A stretch of 64,000 bases of DNA, taken from assembly GCF_002075885.1 (NCBI RefSeq), contig NZ_MDET01000014.1, forward strand, positions 1-64,000. The letters run 5' to 3'. This document shows positions 7,453-15,407 of this stretch, piece by piece. Both the position numbers and the translations under genes were made by a program. Origin of the DNA: Manganibacter manganicus. GTDB taxonomy: Bacteria > Pseudomonadota > Alphaproteobacteria > Rhizobiales > Rhizobiaceae. Numbering within the stretch: position 1 is the stretch's first letter; the number at the start of each line of letters is the position of its first letter. Under the pieces are notes generated by a model. It did not search any database, had not been told where the DNA came from, and saw only the letters and a program-made list of their open reading frames with translations.

Positions 7453-7816
7453 AGGCTTCGAGCGCTTCCTTGGCTAGGCGATCTGGACCGGTTTGTTTGC
7501 AAGAAGACTCTGAATGGACTTGAGCGCTATCTCTATACAAAGAAAGCGCATAATCAGTTCACGCATCTGGCTCTTCCGAAACATGATGCCCGCCGGTTGT
7601 CGCGGCGTTTGCTGTGCAACCTCGCCCTTCGGGCGGTGCGCTTGTTTCATAGGCGCGTAGCAATGTTGCCACGTTTGTCCGGCTCCCGCGGCCTAGCATA
7701 CCGCGACCCAAGCAGCACCGTGAGAAATTTCCGGGCTTTGGAGCTTGCAACAATATCTTTACCCGACGATCTGGTGCACCAACTGCACACGATCGTCGGA
7801 ATCCGCACGCAGGATG
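7453..7816 (+). other. Intergenic stretch without recognisable gene
   Basis: The 364 bp between the EthD and GNAT genes contain only short overlapping open frames on both strands, none with a convincing start site or familiar motif. The plus frame from about 7480 stays open for some 100 codons (GLERYLYTKKAHNQF region) but I recognise no family in it. It may be decayed mobile DNA. Confidence 0.4.
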
Positions 7817-8308
7817 ATGCCATTGATTTTACTTCGACCTGCACGAAAGGAAGATCTTGACGACCTATGGGCGTTCCTTGCCGTGGCGGCATACGAGCCT
7901 GATGCGGCTACCGCGAGGGGCATTCCAGCCGTTGCAGTCCATCTTGCCGAGTGGAAGCGGGAATGCGATTTCGGCTATGTGGCAGAAATGAATGGCCGGC
8001 CGGCCGGAGCGGCATGGGCGCGCCAGTTTGCGTTGCACGAAGAGCCAGCCTTCTTTGTCGATGATCGAACTCCCGAGGTATCCATAGGCGTTGGCTTGAC
8101 CATGCGCGGCAAAGGTATCGGCGAAGCGCTGTTGGGAGAGCTTATTCTTGAAGCCAAAAGCCGCGGGGTCGGCCTGTGCCTTAATGTCCGGGATTCGAAC
8201 CCCGCTATTCGGCTCTATGAGCGCGTCGGCTTTTGGCGCGTACCCGGCACGGAGGTGAAGAACCGCACGGGGGGACTGTCTTTCGGAATGCAATTGCGAA
8301 AATCTTGA
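7817..8308 (+). CDS. GNAT family N-acetyltransferase
   Basis: A 163-residue GNAT protein. The acetyl-CoA-binding loop is visible as LTMRGKGIGEALLGELI (motif A, R-G-x-G-x-G/A), followed by GVGLCLNVRDSNPAIRLYER and VGF, the conserved end of the fold. The substrate is not predictable; relatives acetylate amino groups of small molecules or ribosomal proteins. I chose the second of two tandem ATGs (7814/7817) because it starts the usual PLILLRPARKEDL strand; the ribosome site is weak (GCAGG). The gene stands alone in the accessory region. Confidence 0.8.
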   Translation: MPLILLRPARKEDLDDLWAFLAVAAYEPDAATARGIPAVAVHLAEWKRECDFGYVAEMNGRPAGAAWARQFALHEEPAFFVDDRTPEVSIGVGLTMRGKGIGEALLGELILEAKSRGVGLCLNVRDSNPAIRLYERVGFWRVPGTEVKNRTGGLSFGMQLRKS

Positions 8309-8342
8309 CCAACAGGAAGAAGACCGCAGGGCAAATAATCGA

Positions 8343-8660
8343 CTATCCCTGAAGCTTCGGCTTATCCCAGGTCAATATGCCGTGGCTCGCATGCCTCCCG
8401 ATGCCGCACTTCCCGGATGGGCCTCCGGGCCAGGTTTGTCAGCCATGATCCGGGCGGATGGTGAACTTACGATCGTATGCGATCAGGAGCGCGTTCCAAT
8501 GGAGGTGGAGGCTGAGCGAGATTGGGTATGCTTGCGCACCATCGGGCCGTTCGATTTTCAGACCACTGGAGTTGTGCAGTCGCTGATTTCTCCGCTTTCC
8601 AGTCATGGCATCGGGATTTTCGTTCTCTGCACATTTGACGGAGAGCTTTGCGGATACGTC
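8343..8660 (+). pseudogene. ACT-domain protein fragment (start lost, C-terminus cut)
   Basis: The plus frame reads LSLKLRLIPGQYAVARMPPD, then ALPGWASG and later ERDWVCLRTIGPFDFQTTGV, VVQSLISPL and GIGIFVLCTFDGE. This is the pattern of the small two-ACT-domain (CASTOR-type) proteins, which bind amino acids. No ATG or GTG exists where the family begins. After FDGE the sequence jumps into the end of the convergent hydrolase gene, so the last part is missing. I infer a deletion joined this fragment to the hydrolase. Confidence 0.6.
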
Positions 8661-9492
8661 ACCCTTGGTCGAGCCGTTTCAGGACGGCCGCCACGATGGC
8701 CTCGGGCCTATCTTCCTGAACGAGGTGCCCGGAATCGGATACGGGGATGCACTCGGCGTCGGAGATCGACGCAGCTAGGGCCACGCCCTTCTCAAAGGGT
8801 ATCCATTCGTCGTTCCGACCCCAAAGAACTGTCACGGGGCAGTCCATCCGCCCGTATCGCCCTTCGACTTCATCGGTGAATTTCTGATCCATCTGCGCGA
8901 TTTGGCGATAGAACGCGGGCTGGCCGACCGGCCCGAGCCACGGCGCGCTGTAGATTTCCAGCGCCCGTTCGGACAGCGGATTATAGGCAGCCGTTTGCAA
9001 GTAGGCCCGCAACAGCGCCCGGTGCATGTAATCCGGCATCCCGGAAAAGGCCGCTTCATGGTTGCGGACATGCTGGACCAAAGCAGAACCCCAAGGAGCG
9101 AGGGCAACGGCGTCAAAGATCGTCAAGGAGCTATAACGTAAGCCATTCAGGTAGTAGGCGCGCAGTGCCGTGGCCCCGCCGAAGTCGTGCGCCAGCACGT
9201 CAGGACGTTCGAGGCCCCATTCCGCAAACAGGCTGGCGAGGGTCTTGTTCTGCACAGCCAGAGACACGTCTTGCCCCTCGCGCATCTCCGACAGCCCGTA
9301 GCCGACCAGATCGAAATAGTAGATCGTCCTACGGTCGGCGAGCTGCGGCACGATTCTGCGCCAGACTTGCGAGGAAAAGGGTGTCCCATGAAGCGCCACC
9401 AGTGGCGGCCCGTTCCCAATCTTACCCCAACGAACGGCATTTCCTTCGATGATCGTGGTGTTGGGCAGGTCCAGCATGATAACGACTCGCAT
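8659..9492 (-). CDS. Alpha/beta-fold hydrolase (epoxide hydrolase/dehalogenase-like)
   Basis: A 277-residue alpha/beta hydrolase. HGTP (35-38) forms the oxyanion-hole loop. The nucleophile elbow is AHDFGG with Asp103, and H256 in DSGHLVQEDRP completes the triad. An aspartate nucleophile with HDxGG is usual in epoxide hydrolases and haloalkane dehalogenases rather than esterases, so cleavage of an epoxide or C-halogen bond is the best guess. The gene is divergent from an ArsR regulator 22 bp away, which probably controls it. An alternative start is the Met at residue 6. Confidence 0.8.
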   Translation of the reverse strand: MRVVIMLDLPNTTIIEGNAVRWGKIGNGPPLVALHGTPFSSQVWRRIVPQLADRRTIYYFDLVGYGLSEMREGQDVSLAVQNKTLASLFAEWGLERPDVLAHDFGGATALRAYYLNGLRYSSLTIFDAVALAPWGSALVQHVRNHEAAFSGMPDYMHRALLRAYLQTAAYNPLSERALEIYSAPWLGPVGQPAFYRQIAQMDQKFTDEVEGRYGRMDCPVTVLWGRNDEWIPFEKGVALAASISDAECIPVSDSGHLVQEDRPEAIVAAVLKRLDQG

Positions 9493-9496
9493 TGTA

Positions 9497-9508
9497 ATTT
9501 AGCTAAAT
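9497..9508. promoter_or_regulatory. Palindromic operator candidate between hydrolase and arsR
   Basis: The perfect 12-bp palindrome ATTTAGCTAAAT lies in the very short divergent intergenic region between the hydrolase and the ArsR gene. ArsR/SmtB repressors bind AT-rich dyads of this type over their own promoters, so it is the likely site of autoregulation and of control of the hydrolase. Confidence 0.5.
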
Positions 9509-9514
9509 GACTAT

Positions 9515-9841
9515 ATGATAGAAAACATGGACAGAGCAACCCAAATCAAGGCCATGGCGAGCGAGCAGCGCCTAACGGTCCTCCGACTGCTGGCGGAACC
9601 GCAAAAGCATTTCGGCCATCAATGGTCCGCCGATCCGGTCGAGTTCGGCGTCTGCATGACATTGATTGCCGAGGCCTTAGCCGTTGCACAGCCTACGGCG
9701 AGTCGGCATCTGGAAATCCTCAAACAAGCAGGCTTCATCACGGTGCGGAAGCACCTGAAATGGTCGTATTGCAAACGGGATGAGGCCGCCATTAGGGAAT
9801 ATCTAGATTGGCTGGGAACCGAGCTTTCTTCGACGGGGTAG
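9515..9841 (+). CDS. ArsR/SmtB family transcriptional regulator
   Basis: A 108-residue winged-helix protein. ATQIKAMASEQRLTVLRLLAEP is the first helix pair, and AEALAVAQPTASRHLEILKQAGFI is the DNA-recognition helix-turn-helix of ArsR repressors. No CxC metal site is present in the recognition helix, so the ligand is more likely organic than metal. It is divergent from the alpha/beta hydrolase gene and probably represses it. A second possible start is the Met at residue 5. A second ArsR gene at 16.2 kb has the same insertion between helices (H-F-P/G-x-Q) and is a likely relative. Confidence 0.85.
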   Translation: MIENMDRATQIKAMASEQRLTVLRLLAEPQKHFGHQWSADPVEFGVCMTLIAEALAVAQPTASRHLEILKQAGFITVRKHLKWSYCKRDEAAIREYLDWLGTELSSTG

Positions 9842-9857
9842 GTCTGCCGTTAGCTGC

Positions 9858-9885
9858 TGTCGCATAATTCTTAAGTTTTGCGACA
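9858..9885. promoter_or_regulatory. Probable res subsite of a Tn3-type transposon
   Basis: TGTCGCA and TGCGACA are perfect inverted arms bounding an AT-rich 14-bp centre, 28 bp in all. Resolvase crossover sites (subsite I) of Tn3-family transposons are 28-bp dyads of this kind. It sits about 35 bp before the transposase relic, which fits the usual place of res next to tnpA. Subsites II and III are not obvious, and no resolvase gene is present. Confidence 0.5.
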
Positions 9886-9919
9886 AAATCCCTGGCGCTG
9901 ATTTTTCAGGGGAACGTGA

Positions 9920-10123
9920 GGCGGCGTTCAGGATATTTACGACTACGGACCTTCAGGGGTCGGAACAAGATTTGTTCCCGCAGACAAGCGGACGCTTCTC
10001 AAAATTCAAGATCGGCAGGCGCTTTTCGACATCCCGACTGACGAGGACAGTCTGATCCGTCATTATCACCTGTCGCCAGCCGACCGGCTCGAAATTGACG
10101 TTCGCAGACGCGAGCATAATCGG
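9920..10123 (+). pseudogene. tnpA: Tn3-family transposase N-terminal relic
   Basis: The plus frame, open after a stop at 9917, reads [20 protein letters not shown] and then [19 protein letters not shown] followed by RRREHNR. This is the N-terminal DUF4158 region of Tn3-family transposases ([16 protein letters not shown]...LSPADRLEI). About 70 residues out of roughly 1000 remain, and there is no ATG. The rest has been replaced by the NTF2-like gene unit. Together with the res-like dyad it marks the former end of a Tn3-type transposon. Confidence 0.75.
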
Positions 10124-10189
10124 ACTTGCGAGGAAAAATCTCGGATGATATTTGAACGATCGTTACACTCTGGAACGAAAGGTCAAATC

Positions 10190-10666
10190 ATGCCATCTGC
10201 CGAATCCCGCCCGCCCTTGCCCCCGTTCACAGCCGAGTCTGCCACTCAAAAGGTTCGTCTCGCCGAAGACGGCTGGAACGGCCGTAACCCGGAAAAGGTT
10301 TCGCTGGCCTATACCGAAGGCACCAGATGGCGAAACCGCACCGAATTTGCGACCGGCCGGCCGGAGGTCGTGGCATTCTTGACCCGCAAATGGGCCAAGG
10401 AGCTGGATTACCGGCTCATCAAGGAGCTTTGGGCCTTCGGTGGTAATCGCATTGCCGTGCGGTATGCCTATGAATGGCACGACGATAGCGGCAACTGGTT
10501 CCGCTCCTATGGTAATGAGAATTGGGAGTTCGATGAAAACGGCCTCATGGCAAACCGTTTTGCCTGCATCAACGATCTGCCGATCAAGGAAACCGAACGC
10601 AAGTTCCATTGGCCGCTCGGGCGTCGCCCGGACGATCATCCGGGGCTGAGCGAGCTGGGGTTGTAG
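10190..10666 (+). CDS. DUF1348 / NTF2-like family protein
   Basis: A 158-residue protein of the DUF1348 branch of the NTF2-like (cone-shaped alpha+beta barrel) superfamily. The family signatures [46 protein letters not shown] and [11 protein letters not shown] are all present. Its biochemical role is unknown. The start is fixed by GAAAGG at 10177-10182. It is followed directly by a TetR gene and a cupin fragment in what was probably one operon. It begins 66 bp after the Tn3 transposase relic. Confidence 0.85.
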   Translation: MPSAESRPPLPPFTAESATQKVRLAEDGWNGRNPEKVSLAYTEGTRWRNRTEFATGRPEVVAFLTRKWAKELDYRLIKELWAFGGNRIAVRYAYEWHDDSGNWFRSYGNENWEFDENGLMANRFACINDLPIKETERKFHWPLGRRPDDHPGLSELGL

Positions 10667-11233
10667 TTGCCGCGTGTCGTTGCTGAAAAGGCTGATGTGA
10701 TCCCGTTGCTCGCCGAGGTATTCCGCGAGCATGGTTATGAAGGTGCGACGATCTCGCGCATCCATGACAAGACGGGTTTCGGTCGCGGAAGCCTCTATCA
10801 TTTCTTTCCGGGAGGAAAGGAGGATATGGCGGCCGCCGTGCTTGCCGAGGTCGATGGGTGGTTTGAGCAGCACATCTTTGAACCGCTGCGCCAAGCCGAC
10901 GACGCGGAGCTGGCGATCGGACAGATGTTCGATGCCGTCACGACCTATTTCCGGTCTGGCGGCCGCGTGTGCCTGGTCGGGGCCTTTGCCCTGACCGATG
11001 CCCGGAATCGCTTCGGTGCTGCGGTCGGTGGATATTTCGCGCGCTGGATCGAGGCGCTTGCACTGGCGCTACGCCATGCGGGCGCTTCGGACAGCATGGC
11101 CGTGGCGCTGGCCGAGGACGCCGTTCTCGGCATCCAGGGCGCTATTGTCATTGCCCGTTCGCTGGACGATCGCGCGGCATTCGAGCGCGCCATGCAGCGG
11201 ATACAGGCGCGCACTCTCGTATGGAAGGAATAG
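10667..11233 (+). CDS. TetR/AcrR family transcriptional regulator
   Basis: A 188-residue TetR-type repressor. The N-terminal helix-turn-helix is clear: LLAEVFREHGYEGATISRIH followed by DKTGFGRGSLYHFFPGGKEDM. The C-terminal half is the ligand domain (DAVTTYFRSGGRVCLVGAFAL). It begins at a TTG directly abutting the stop of the preceding DUF1348 gene, with a GCTGGGG ribosome-site-like run in that gene's end; translational coupling is likely. It may regulate the DUF1348-tetR-cupin operon. No in-frame ATG occurs before the helix-turn-helix. Confidence 0.85.
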   Translation: MPRVVAEKADVIPLLAEVFREHGYEGATISRIHDKTGFGRGSLYHFFPGGKEDMAAAVLAEVDGWFEQHIFEPLRQADDAELAIGQMFDAVTTYFRSGGRVCLVGAFALTDARNRFGAAVGGYFARWIEALALALRHAGASDSMAVALAEDAVLGIQGAIVIARSLDDRAAFERAMQRIQARTLVWKE

Positions 11234-11236
11234 GCA

Positions 11237-11425
11237 ATACAGAAGATCCATCTTGCCGAGGGGGTCGGTCGTTTCAACGACTATTGGAGTCCGAAGATCG
11301 CCGGGGAGCTGAATGACTCCTATGTGAAACTGGCGAAATTTTCCGGCAAGTTCCATTGGTATCAACATGACGACGAGGACGAATTGTTTCTGGTCGTGAG
11401 CGGTCGTTTGCGCACCGGCGACTTA
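11237..11425 (+). pseudogene. Cupin-domain protein fragment
   Basis: After the tetR stop, in the same frame, the sequence reads IQKIHLAEGVGRFNDYWSPK and then LAKFSGKFHWYQHDDEDELF and LVVSGRLR. This is the first half of a small cupin (H-x-H-like HWYQHDDEDE metal motif region). The first codon is ATA where an ATG is expected, and similarity ends after GRLR although about 50 more residues are normal. It is a broken third gene of the operon. Confidence 0.6.
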
Positions 11426-11552
11426 GACTTTGACCGACAGAGAGGTGAAGCCACGCCTGTTCCTAGGGGGCCGGAACCATAAAGGGAATTCCTCTGGGGC
11501 AGGATTTTGTGATCCAGGGTCTCCGGGAGGCATATATTATGAGTCGCGAATA

Positions 11553-12455
11553 TTACCGCAGATGCGGTACACGCGCACGAAGGAAGGAAATCAGCGCGCT
11601 CAAAGGGGCAGGAACGTGGCGTCGGCTTGAGTAATACAGGAACGGCCCCGCAAAGGACGGGCACCACTCACCCAGCACCGGCACGAGGCGCCCAAGTGAT
11701 ATGGCATCTGCCACATAGCCTTCGAACATGAAGGCAATCCCGGCGCCATCGATAGCTGCCTGACGTTCGACCGCGGCGTCATCGACGGTGAGTGGTCCGG
11801 TCGGAGCGATTGTATAGGATTGACCTTCCCGTTCAAAAACCCACGAAAAGATGGATCCGTTCGGAAATCGATGGCGGATCAACCTGTGATTTGCCGTCAG
11901 GTCGGTCGGCTTGACGATTTCAGCTCGGCTTTCAAGGTATCGAGGGGATGCAACCGCGATCATACGCATGGGAAGATCCAGAGGAACCGCGATCATATCC
12001 TGGGACAGGCTCTCCTCGAATCGGATGCCGGCATCGAAACCTGCTTCGAAGACATCGATAAGCCCGTCGTTGACCGACAGGTCGAGCTCGATCCTTGGGT
12101 GGCGCTCGAGAAACTCCGCGATGAGCGGCGCAAACACGAGATAGGCCGCCGGCGGCGGAGCGTTTATTCGAAGTCTGCCGATGGGCTCGGCGGACTGCGC
12201 GGCGACGGTATCGACCGTTCGTGAAATGGCTTCCAGCGCTGGAACCAGGCCGTCGAGAAGTGCCACACCCGCTTGGGTGGGTGTAACGCTTCTGGTGGTA
12301 CGATGAAGCAAACGGACGCCCATATCATCCTCCAGACGTTTGACGGTCTGACTTAACGATGACGGGGTCACACCCCGCTCATCTGCCGCCTGCCTGAAAC
12401 TGCGGAGCTCAGCCACGCGAACGAAGACCGCGAGGTCGGTGAGTGACGGACGCAC
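11553..12455 (-). CDS. LysR family transcriptional regulator
   Basis: A 300-residue LysR regulator. The N-terminal winged helix reads LAVFVRVAELRSFRQAADER, then SSLSQTVKRLEDDMGVRLLH. The effector domain begins at about residue 90 (GRLRINAPPPAAYLVFAPLI). It starts with GTG at 12453-12455. It is divergent from a small monooxygenase (12553) with a dyad between them, so it probably controls that gene. It resembles the PA2834/PgrR-like group of LysR proteins that act on neighbouring oxidoreductases. The ligand is unknown. Confidence 0.9.
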   Translation of the reverse strand: MRPSLTDLAVFVRVAELRSFRQAADERGVTPSSLSQTVKRLEDDMGVRLLHRTTRSVTPTQAGVALLDGLVPALEAISRTVDTVAAQSAEPIGRLRINAPPPAAYLVFAPLIAEFLERHPRIELDLSVNDGLIDVFEAGFDAGIRFEESLSQDMIAVPLDLPMRMIAVASPRYLESRAEIVKPTDLTANHRLIRHRFPNGSIFSWVFEREGQSYTIAPTGPLTVDDAAVERQAAIDGAGIAFMFEGYVADAISLGRLVPVLGEWCPSFAGPFLYYSSRRHVPAPLSALISFLRARVPHLR

Positions 12456-12470
12456 TGTGTAATCCAGCTA

Positions 12471-12484
12471 ATTAATCCATTAAT
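12471..12484. promoter_or_regulatory. LysR-type operator candidate
   Basis: ATTAATCCATTAAT is a 14-bp dyad with 6-bp arms, lying in the 97-bp divergent region between the LysR gene and the ABM monooxygenase gene. It also fits the T-N11-A pattern of LysR sites. It is the only clear symmetric element there. Confidence 0.45.
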
Positions 12485-12552
12485 GATTGTTCGTATTATC
12501 ACGCCTTTTGCGGGGGAGTAAACAGGATCTCGCAACGTCAAAGGAGCTCACA

Positions 12553-12849
12553 ATGTCTGAACAACTTACCCTCGTGGCCATGCTCAAGGCCAAGCCTGGT
12601 CGTAGTGAAGAGCTCGGCTCAAGGCTCAAGGCCCTGATCGAACCGACACGGGCTGAAGCCGGCAATATCGACTATCTGCTCCATCGCGCGACCGATGGTG
12701 ACGATACGTGGATGCTCTATGAGAACTGGCGTTCGAAGCAGGACCTCGACCTTCATTTCGAGACGTCGTACCTGAAAGATTTCCTGAAGGCTGCCCCTAC
12801 ATTGCTGGCAAACGAGATGGACCTCAGGTTTTTCCAGCAGACGACGTAA
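12553..12849 (+). CDS. Antibiotic biosynthesis monooxygenase (ABM) domain protein
   Basis: A 98-residue ABM-fold protein. The sequence LTLVAMLKAKPGRSEELGSR, then IEPTRAEAGNIDYLLHRATD and WMLYENWRSKQDLDLHF, is the standard YgiN/quinol-monooxygenase pattern. Such dimeric ferredoxin-like proteins oxidise quinols or related aromatics without a cofactor, or act in quinone stress. A strong AAGGAG (12541-12546) sets the start. It is divergent from a LysR regulator, its probable controller. Confidence 0.85.
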   Translation: MSEQLTLVAMLKAKPGRSEELGSRLKALIEPTRAEAGNIDYLLHRATDGDDTWMLYENWRSKQDLDLHFETSYLKDFLKAAPTLLANEMDLRFFQQTT

Positions 12850-13028
12850 CGCTTCCGGCTGGCGGCGGCCTGCTTCGCGAAGAGGGAAGGACATGAGGTT
12901 CGCCGTCATCGCGAAGCACCGGAGCATCTTGCCGGTGGTATATCTGCACAGACCAAGCCCGCCTCCATATGAGCATGGTCTCGATAACGCCGAATATACC
13001 AGCTCGCATGGTCCGACTGTAGCCTGAA

Positions 13029-13505
13029 CTACTTTATCGCCATCGCGAACGCCCCGAGCGCTCCGGTGCATGCCAACGCCCGCACATGGTTCCAGAACAC
13101 CCAGCGATCGAGAAATGCTGCCCAGAGTGCCGCACCGTCGGCGCCAGCCGGATTGGCCGCAGCCAACGCATCGTTCATTGGCACGTTGATGCTCACGGTA
13201 ACGGCGATATTGCCGACGAGGTAGAGCACTGCACCGGTCAGGATCCAGGCAGGCCGGCTGATCCAACCAAGCAACGCGGCGACGATCAGCATGAACATGA
13301 TCACTGCCGTCCCCATGAAGATCGACAGAAATAGCGGATTCTGGATGATCACGTTGACGTGGTTCATTGCTGTCATGCCTTGCGGGCCTGGCATCCTCGC
13401 CAGTGCCGGCATGACCGAGTTCGAATAAGCAAAAAACAGGCCTGCCATCATACCGCTGCCGAGCAGGGCGAGCAAAGTAATCGTGGAAATGAGCATTGAA
13501 AACAT
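13029..13505 (-). CDS. DUF1772 integral membrane protein
   Basis: A 158-residue membrane protein with four predicted transmembrane helices: residues about 5-27, 55-80, 85-107 and 135-155. The pattern SGMMAGLFFAYSNSVMPAL near the N-terminus, and the later INVPMNDAL and RWVFWNHVRAL, identify the DUF1772 (anthrone oxygenase-like) family. Some members are associated with polyketide oxygenases, but most are of unknown function. It stands alone between the ABM gene and a GST gene. The 179 bp to the ABM gene hold nothing recognised. Confidence 0.85.
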   Translation of the reverse strand: MFSMLISTITLLALLGSGMMAGLFFAYSNSVMPALARMPGPQGMTAMNHVNVIIQNPLFLSIFMGTAVIMFMLIVAALLGWISRPAWILTGAVLYLVGNIAVTVSINVPMNDALAAANPAGADGAALWAAFLDRWVFWNHVRALACTGALGAFAMAIK

Positions 13506-13601
13506 TACTGCCTCGCTTGACGTTGATGCTGCTGTTGTGACGGCCGCATTGGCGGAACGGTCGAGCCGGTGGGCCCCCCGTGTGTCAATGGGTGGGGTGT
13601 T

Positions 13602-14255
13602 CTAAACTTGCGTGCGATCTTGAGCGTTGATTGCAAATTGCGCCGCGAAAGCCCGGATATAGGCGGGTCGAGCTTCTCCACGAGCTACATAGGCAGCCAA
13701 GTTTTGATATTCGTCCAAAATGCCTGACATTCTTAGTCGCAGCAGCACTGACACCATCAACAAATCGCCCACGCTGAACGCACCGTCGAGCCAGTCGGAA
13801 ACGCCTAAGTGAGCCGAGAGCTTGTCCAGTCGAGCGCGAATACGGTCCTTCACCAATGGCAAGCGCTCCTCGGTCCAAGGCTTGTCACCTTCGAGTATTT
13901 TCGCCGTCGTTAATTCGAGGATAGTCGGTTCGATGGTGTTGAGTGCAGCAAACATCCACGTGATCGCGCGCATGCGGGCGTTGCTATCCCTCGGCAGCAG
14001 GCCCGCATGCTGCTCGGCCAGATAGAGGACGATTGAGCCGGTCTCGAATAGCACGAGAGAGCCTTCCTCATAGGTGGGTATCTGGCCGAAGGGATGGATG
14101 GCCAAATGGTCAGGCCCCTTCATGTTTGCGAAGGAAATAAGACGAACCTCATAAGGCTGCCCCACTTCTTCGAGTGCCCAGCGAACGCGCATGTCGCGCG
14201 CCAGTCCCTTGCCGCCATCGGGTGATCGTTCAAATGCTGTGATGGTGATTGTCAT
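13602..14255 (-). CDS. Glutathione S-transferase family protein
   Basis: A 217-residue GST. The thioredoxin-like N-domain ends with the classic IPTYEEGSLVLFETGSIVLY segment, where cis-Pro and the E-T/S-G-S-I motif bind glutathione. The all-helical C-domain contains FSVGDLLMVSVLLRLRM (N-capping box). The reaction is likely glutathione conjugation or isomerisation of a xenobiotic. The start at 14255 is supported by GAGAGGA just upstream; the in-frame ATG at 14306 lacks a ribosome site. It reads in the same direction as an NTF2-like gene and a second GST gene, forming a small detoxification group. Confidence 0.85.
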   Translation of the reverse strand: MTITITAFERSPDGGKGLARDMRVRWALEEVGQPYEVRLISFANMKGPDHLAIHPFGQIPTYEEGSLVLFETGSIVLYLAEQHAGLLPRDSNARMRAITWMFAALNTIEPTILELTTAKILEGDKPWTEERLPLVKDRIRARLDKLSAHLGVSDWLDGAFSVGDLLMVSVLLRLRMSGILDEYQNLAAYVARGEARPAYIRAFAAQFAINAQDRTQV

Positions 14256-14316
14256 TGCATTCCTCTCTTGGTGGCCTGGAGCGCGCTGCAAGGATCGCCG
14301 GTTCACAACCGGAACG

Positions 14317-14700
14317 TCAGATCCCCTTTACATAGCCGGCGGCTTCAATGATCTGCCCGTCGCGCACCCGCATGAGATTCACCCCGCGCACCGAACTGCC
14401 ATGCTCCGAACCCCATCTGAGCCGCCACCGGATTTCGCCGCGATCACCGCGCGCGATAATGCGTTCCGCCTCAAACCAGATATCCGAATTGGTCGCGATA
14501 CCCGTCCACAACTGGATGCAGGCGGCCTTGCCTTCATGGCGCGAGCCGTCTGGCGCGGGTTGGGTGTTCTCGATGACGCAATCATCGGCAACCAGATCCT
14601 GCAAAGGCGAGGGATCATGGCTCAGGAACGCTTGATTGAAGCGCGCCAGGATCTCCGCAGTCTTGACGCTCTCCGGATCGTTGAAGCTGTCGTTTTTCAT
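14317..14700 (-). CDS. SnoaL/NTF2-like family protein
   Basis: A 127-residue NTF2-like protein. The pattern EILARFNQAFLSHDPSPLQD, then VADDCVIENTQPAPDG and IRWRLRWGSEHGSSVRGVNL, ending GQIIEAAGYVKG, is that of SnoaL-like polyketide-cyclase-fold proteins of unknown substrate. Of two adjacent ATGs (14703, 14700), the second has better spacing from GGAGG. It lies between two GST genes on the same strand, probably co-transcribed with them. Confidence 0.8.
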   Translation of the reverse strand: MKNDSFNDPESVKTAEILARFNQAFLSHDPSPLQDLVADDCVIENTQPAPDGSRHEGKAACIQLWTGIATNSDIWFEAERIIARGDRGEIRWRLRWGSEHGSSVRGVNLMRVRDGQIIEAAGYVKGI

Positions 14701-14720
14701 CATTTCCTCCATCGTCCGCG

Positions 14721-15359
14721 TCACGCCGCGACGCGAGGCGCGAAGAATATCCCATCGGCGCGGGGAGCGAGCCCTTCGGCCTTGACCGCTTCGCGCACTG
14801 CAGGACGAGCGCCGACCTGACGCATGAATGCTTCGAGCCGTGGCCAACGCGACAGATCGATGCTCAGCCAGGGCGACCAGTTGAGGCAGACGAAGAGATA
14901 GATATCCGCAACGCTCAGTCTGTCCCCAATCAGAAAGTCTCCCGCAAACTGGGTCGATATCCATTCGAGTCGCCTTGTGACGTGCTCGCGGAGCACATCC
15001 TTCACCGCAGCGTAATCGGGGTAGAACATCTGGGCCATCGGCTTGTGGAGTTCCGTGGCCACGAAATTCAGCAATGACTGGATGCGCCGGCGCTCCTGAG
15101 CATCTCTGGGGGCCAGGCCGCCTGCCGGCTTCATCTCGGCCAGGTGTTGAACGATCGCCGGCCCTTCCAAAAGCGTTTCGCCGTCATCCAACACGAGTAC
15201 CGGCACATAGCCGTTTGGATTGATGGCAAGAAAATCCTGCCCGTCGCTGGTCCTGTGCGTTGCGCGATCAACCTCGATGATGCGGACATCAAGATCAAGC
15301 TCCAGAGCGACGATATGAGGCGACAGAGAGCAAGCCGCCTGATGGACATAGAGTTTCAT
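14721..15359 (-). CDS. Glutathione S-transferase, beta-class-like
   Basis: A 212-residue GST. MKLYVHQAACSLSPHIVALE has the beta-class signature with Cys10 as the catalytic cysteine. NGYVPVLVLDDGETLLEGPA provides the cis-Pro and E-G-x-A-I glutathione site. The helical domain contains FLIGDRLSVADIYLFVCLNW. It starts at 15359 behind AAGGAATTATC. A TetR gene is divergent at 15465, with two dyads in the gap, so the GST-NTF2-GST group is probably TetR-repressed. Confidence 0.9.
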   Translation of the reverse strand: MKLYVHQAACSLSPHIVALELDLDVRIIEVDRATHRTSDGQDFLAINPNGYVPVLVLDDGETLLEGPAIVQHLAEMKPAGGLAPRDAQERRRIQSLLNFVATELHKPMAQMFYPDYAAVKDVLREHVTRRLEWISTQFAGDFLIGDRLSVADIYLFVCLNWSPWLSIDLSRWPRLEAFMRQVGARPAVREAVKAEGLAPRADGIFFAPRVAA

Positions 15360-15407
15360 GATAATTCCTTCGATCCTTGGTCGCCGAACCGATGCAGCTC
15401 GACTTTT

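Noticed and set aside
8185..8210. tRNA-like T-arm sequence GGGATTCGAACCCC
   Set aside because: It encodes the conserved RDSNPA segment of the GNAT protein, and no acceptor or anticodon stems surround it.
8382..8879. 165-codon plus-strand frame as one intact protein
   Set aside because: Only the first part is ACT-like; after 8660 it is antisense to the hydrolase gene, so it is a fragment plus a chance tail.
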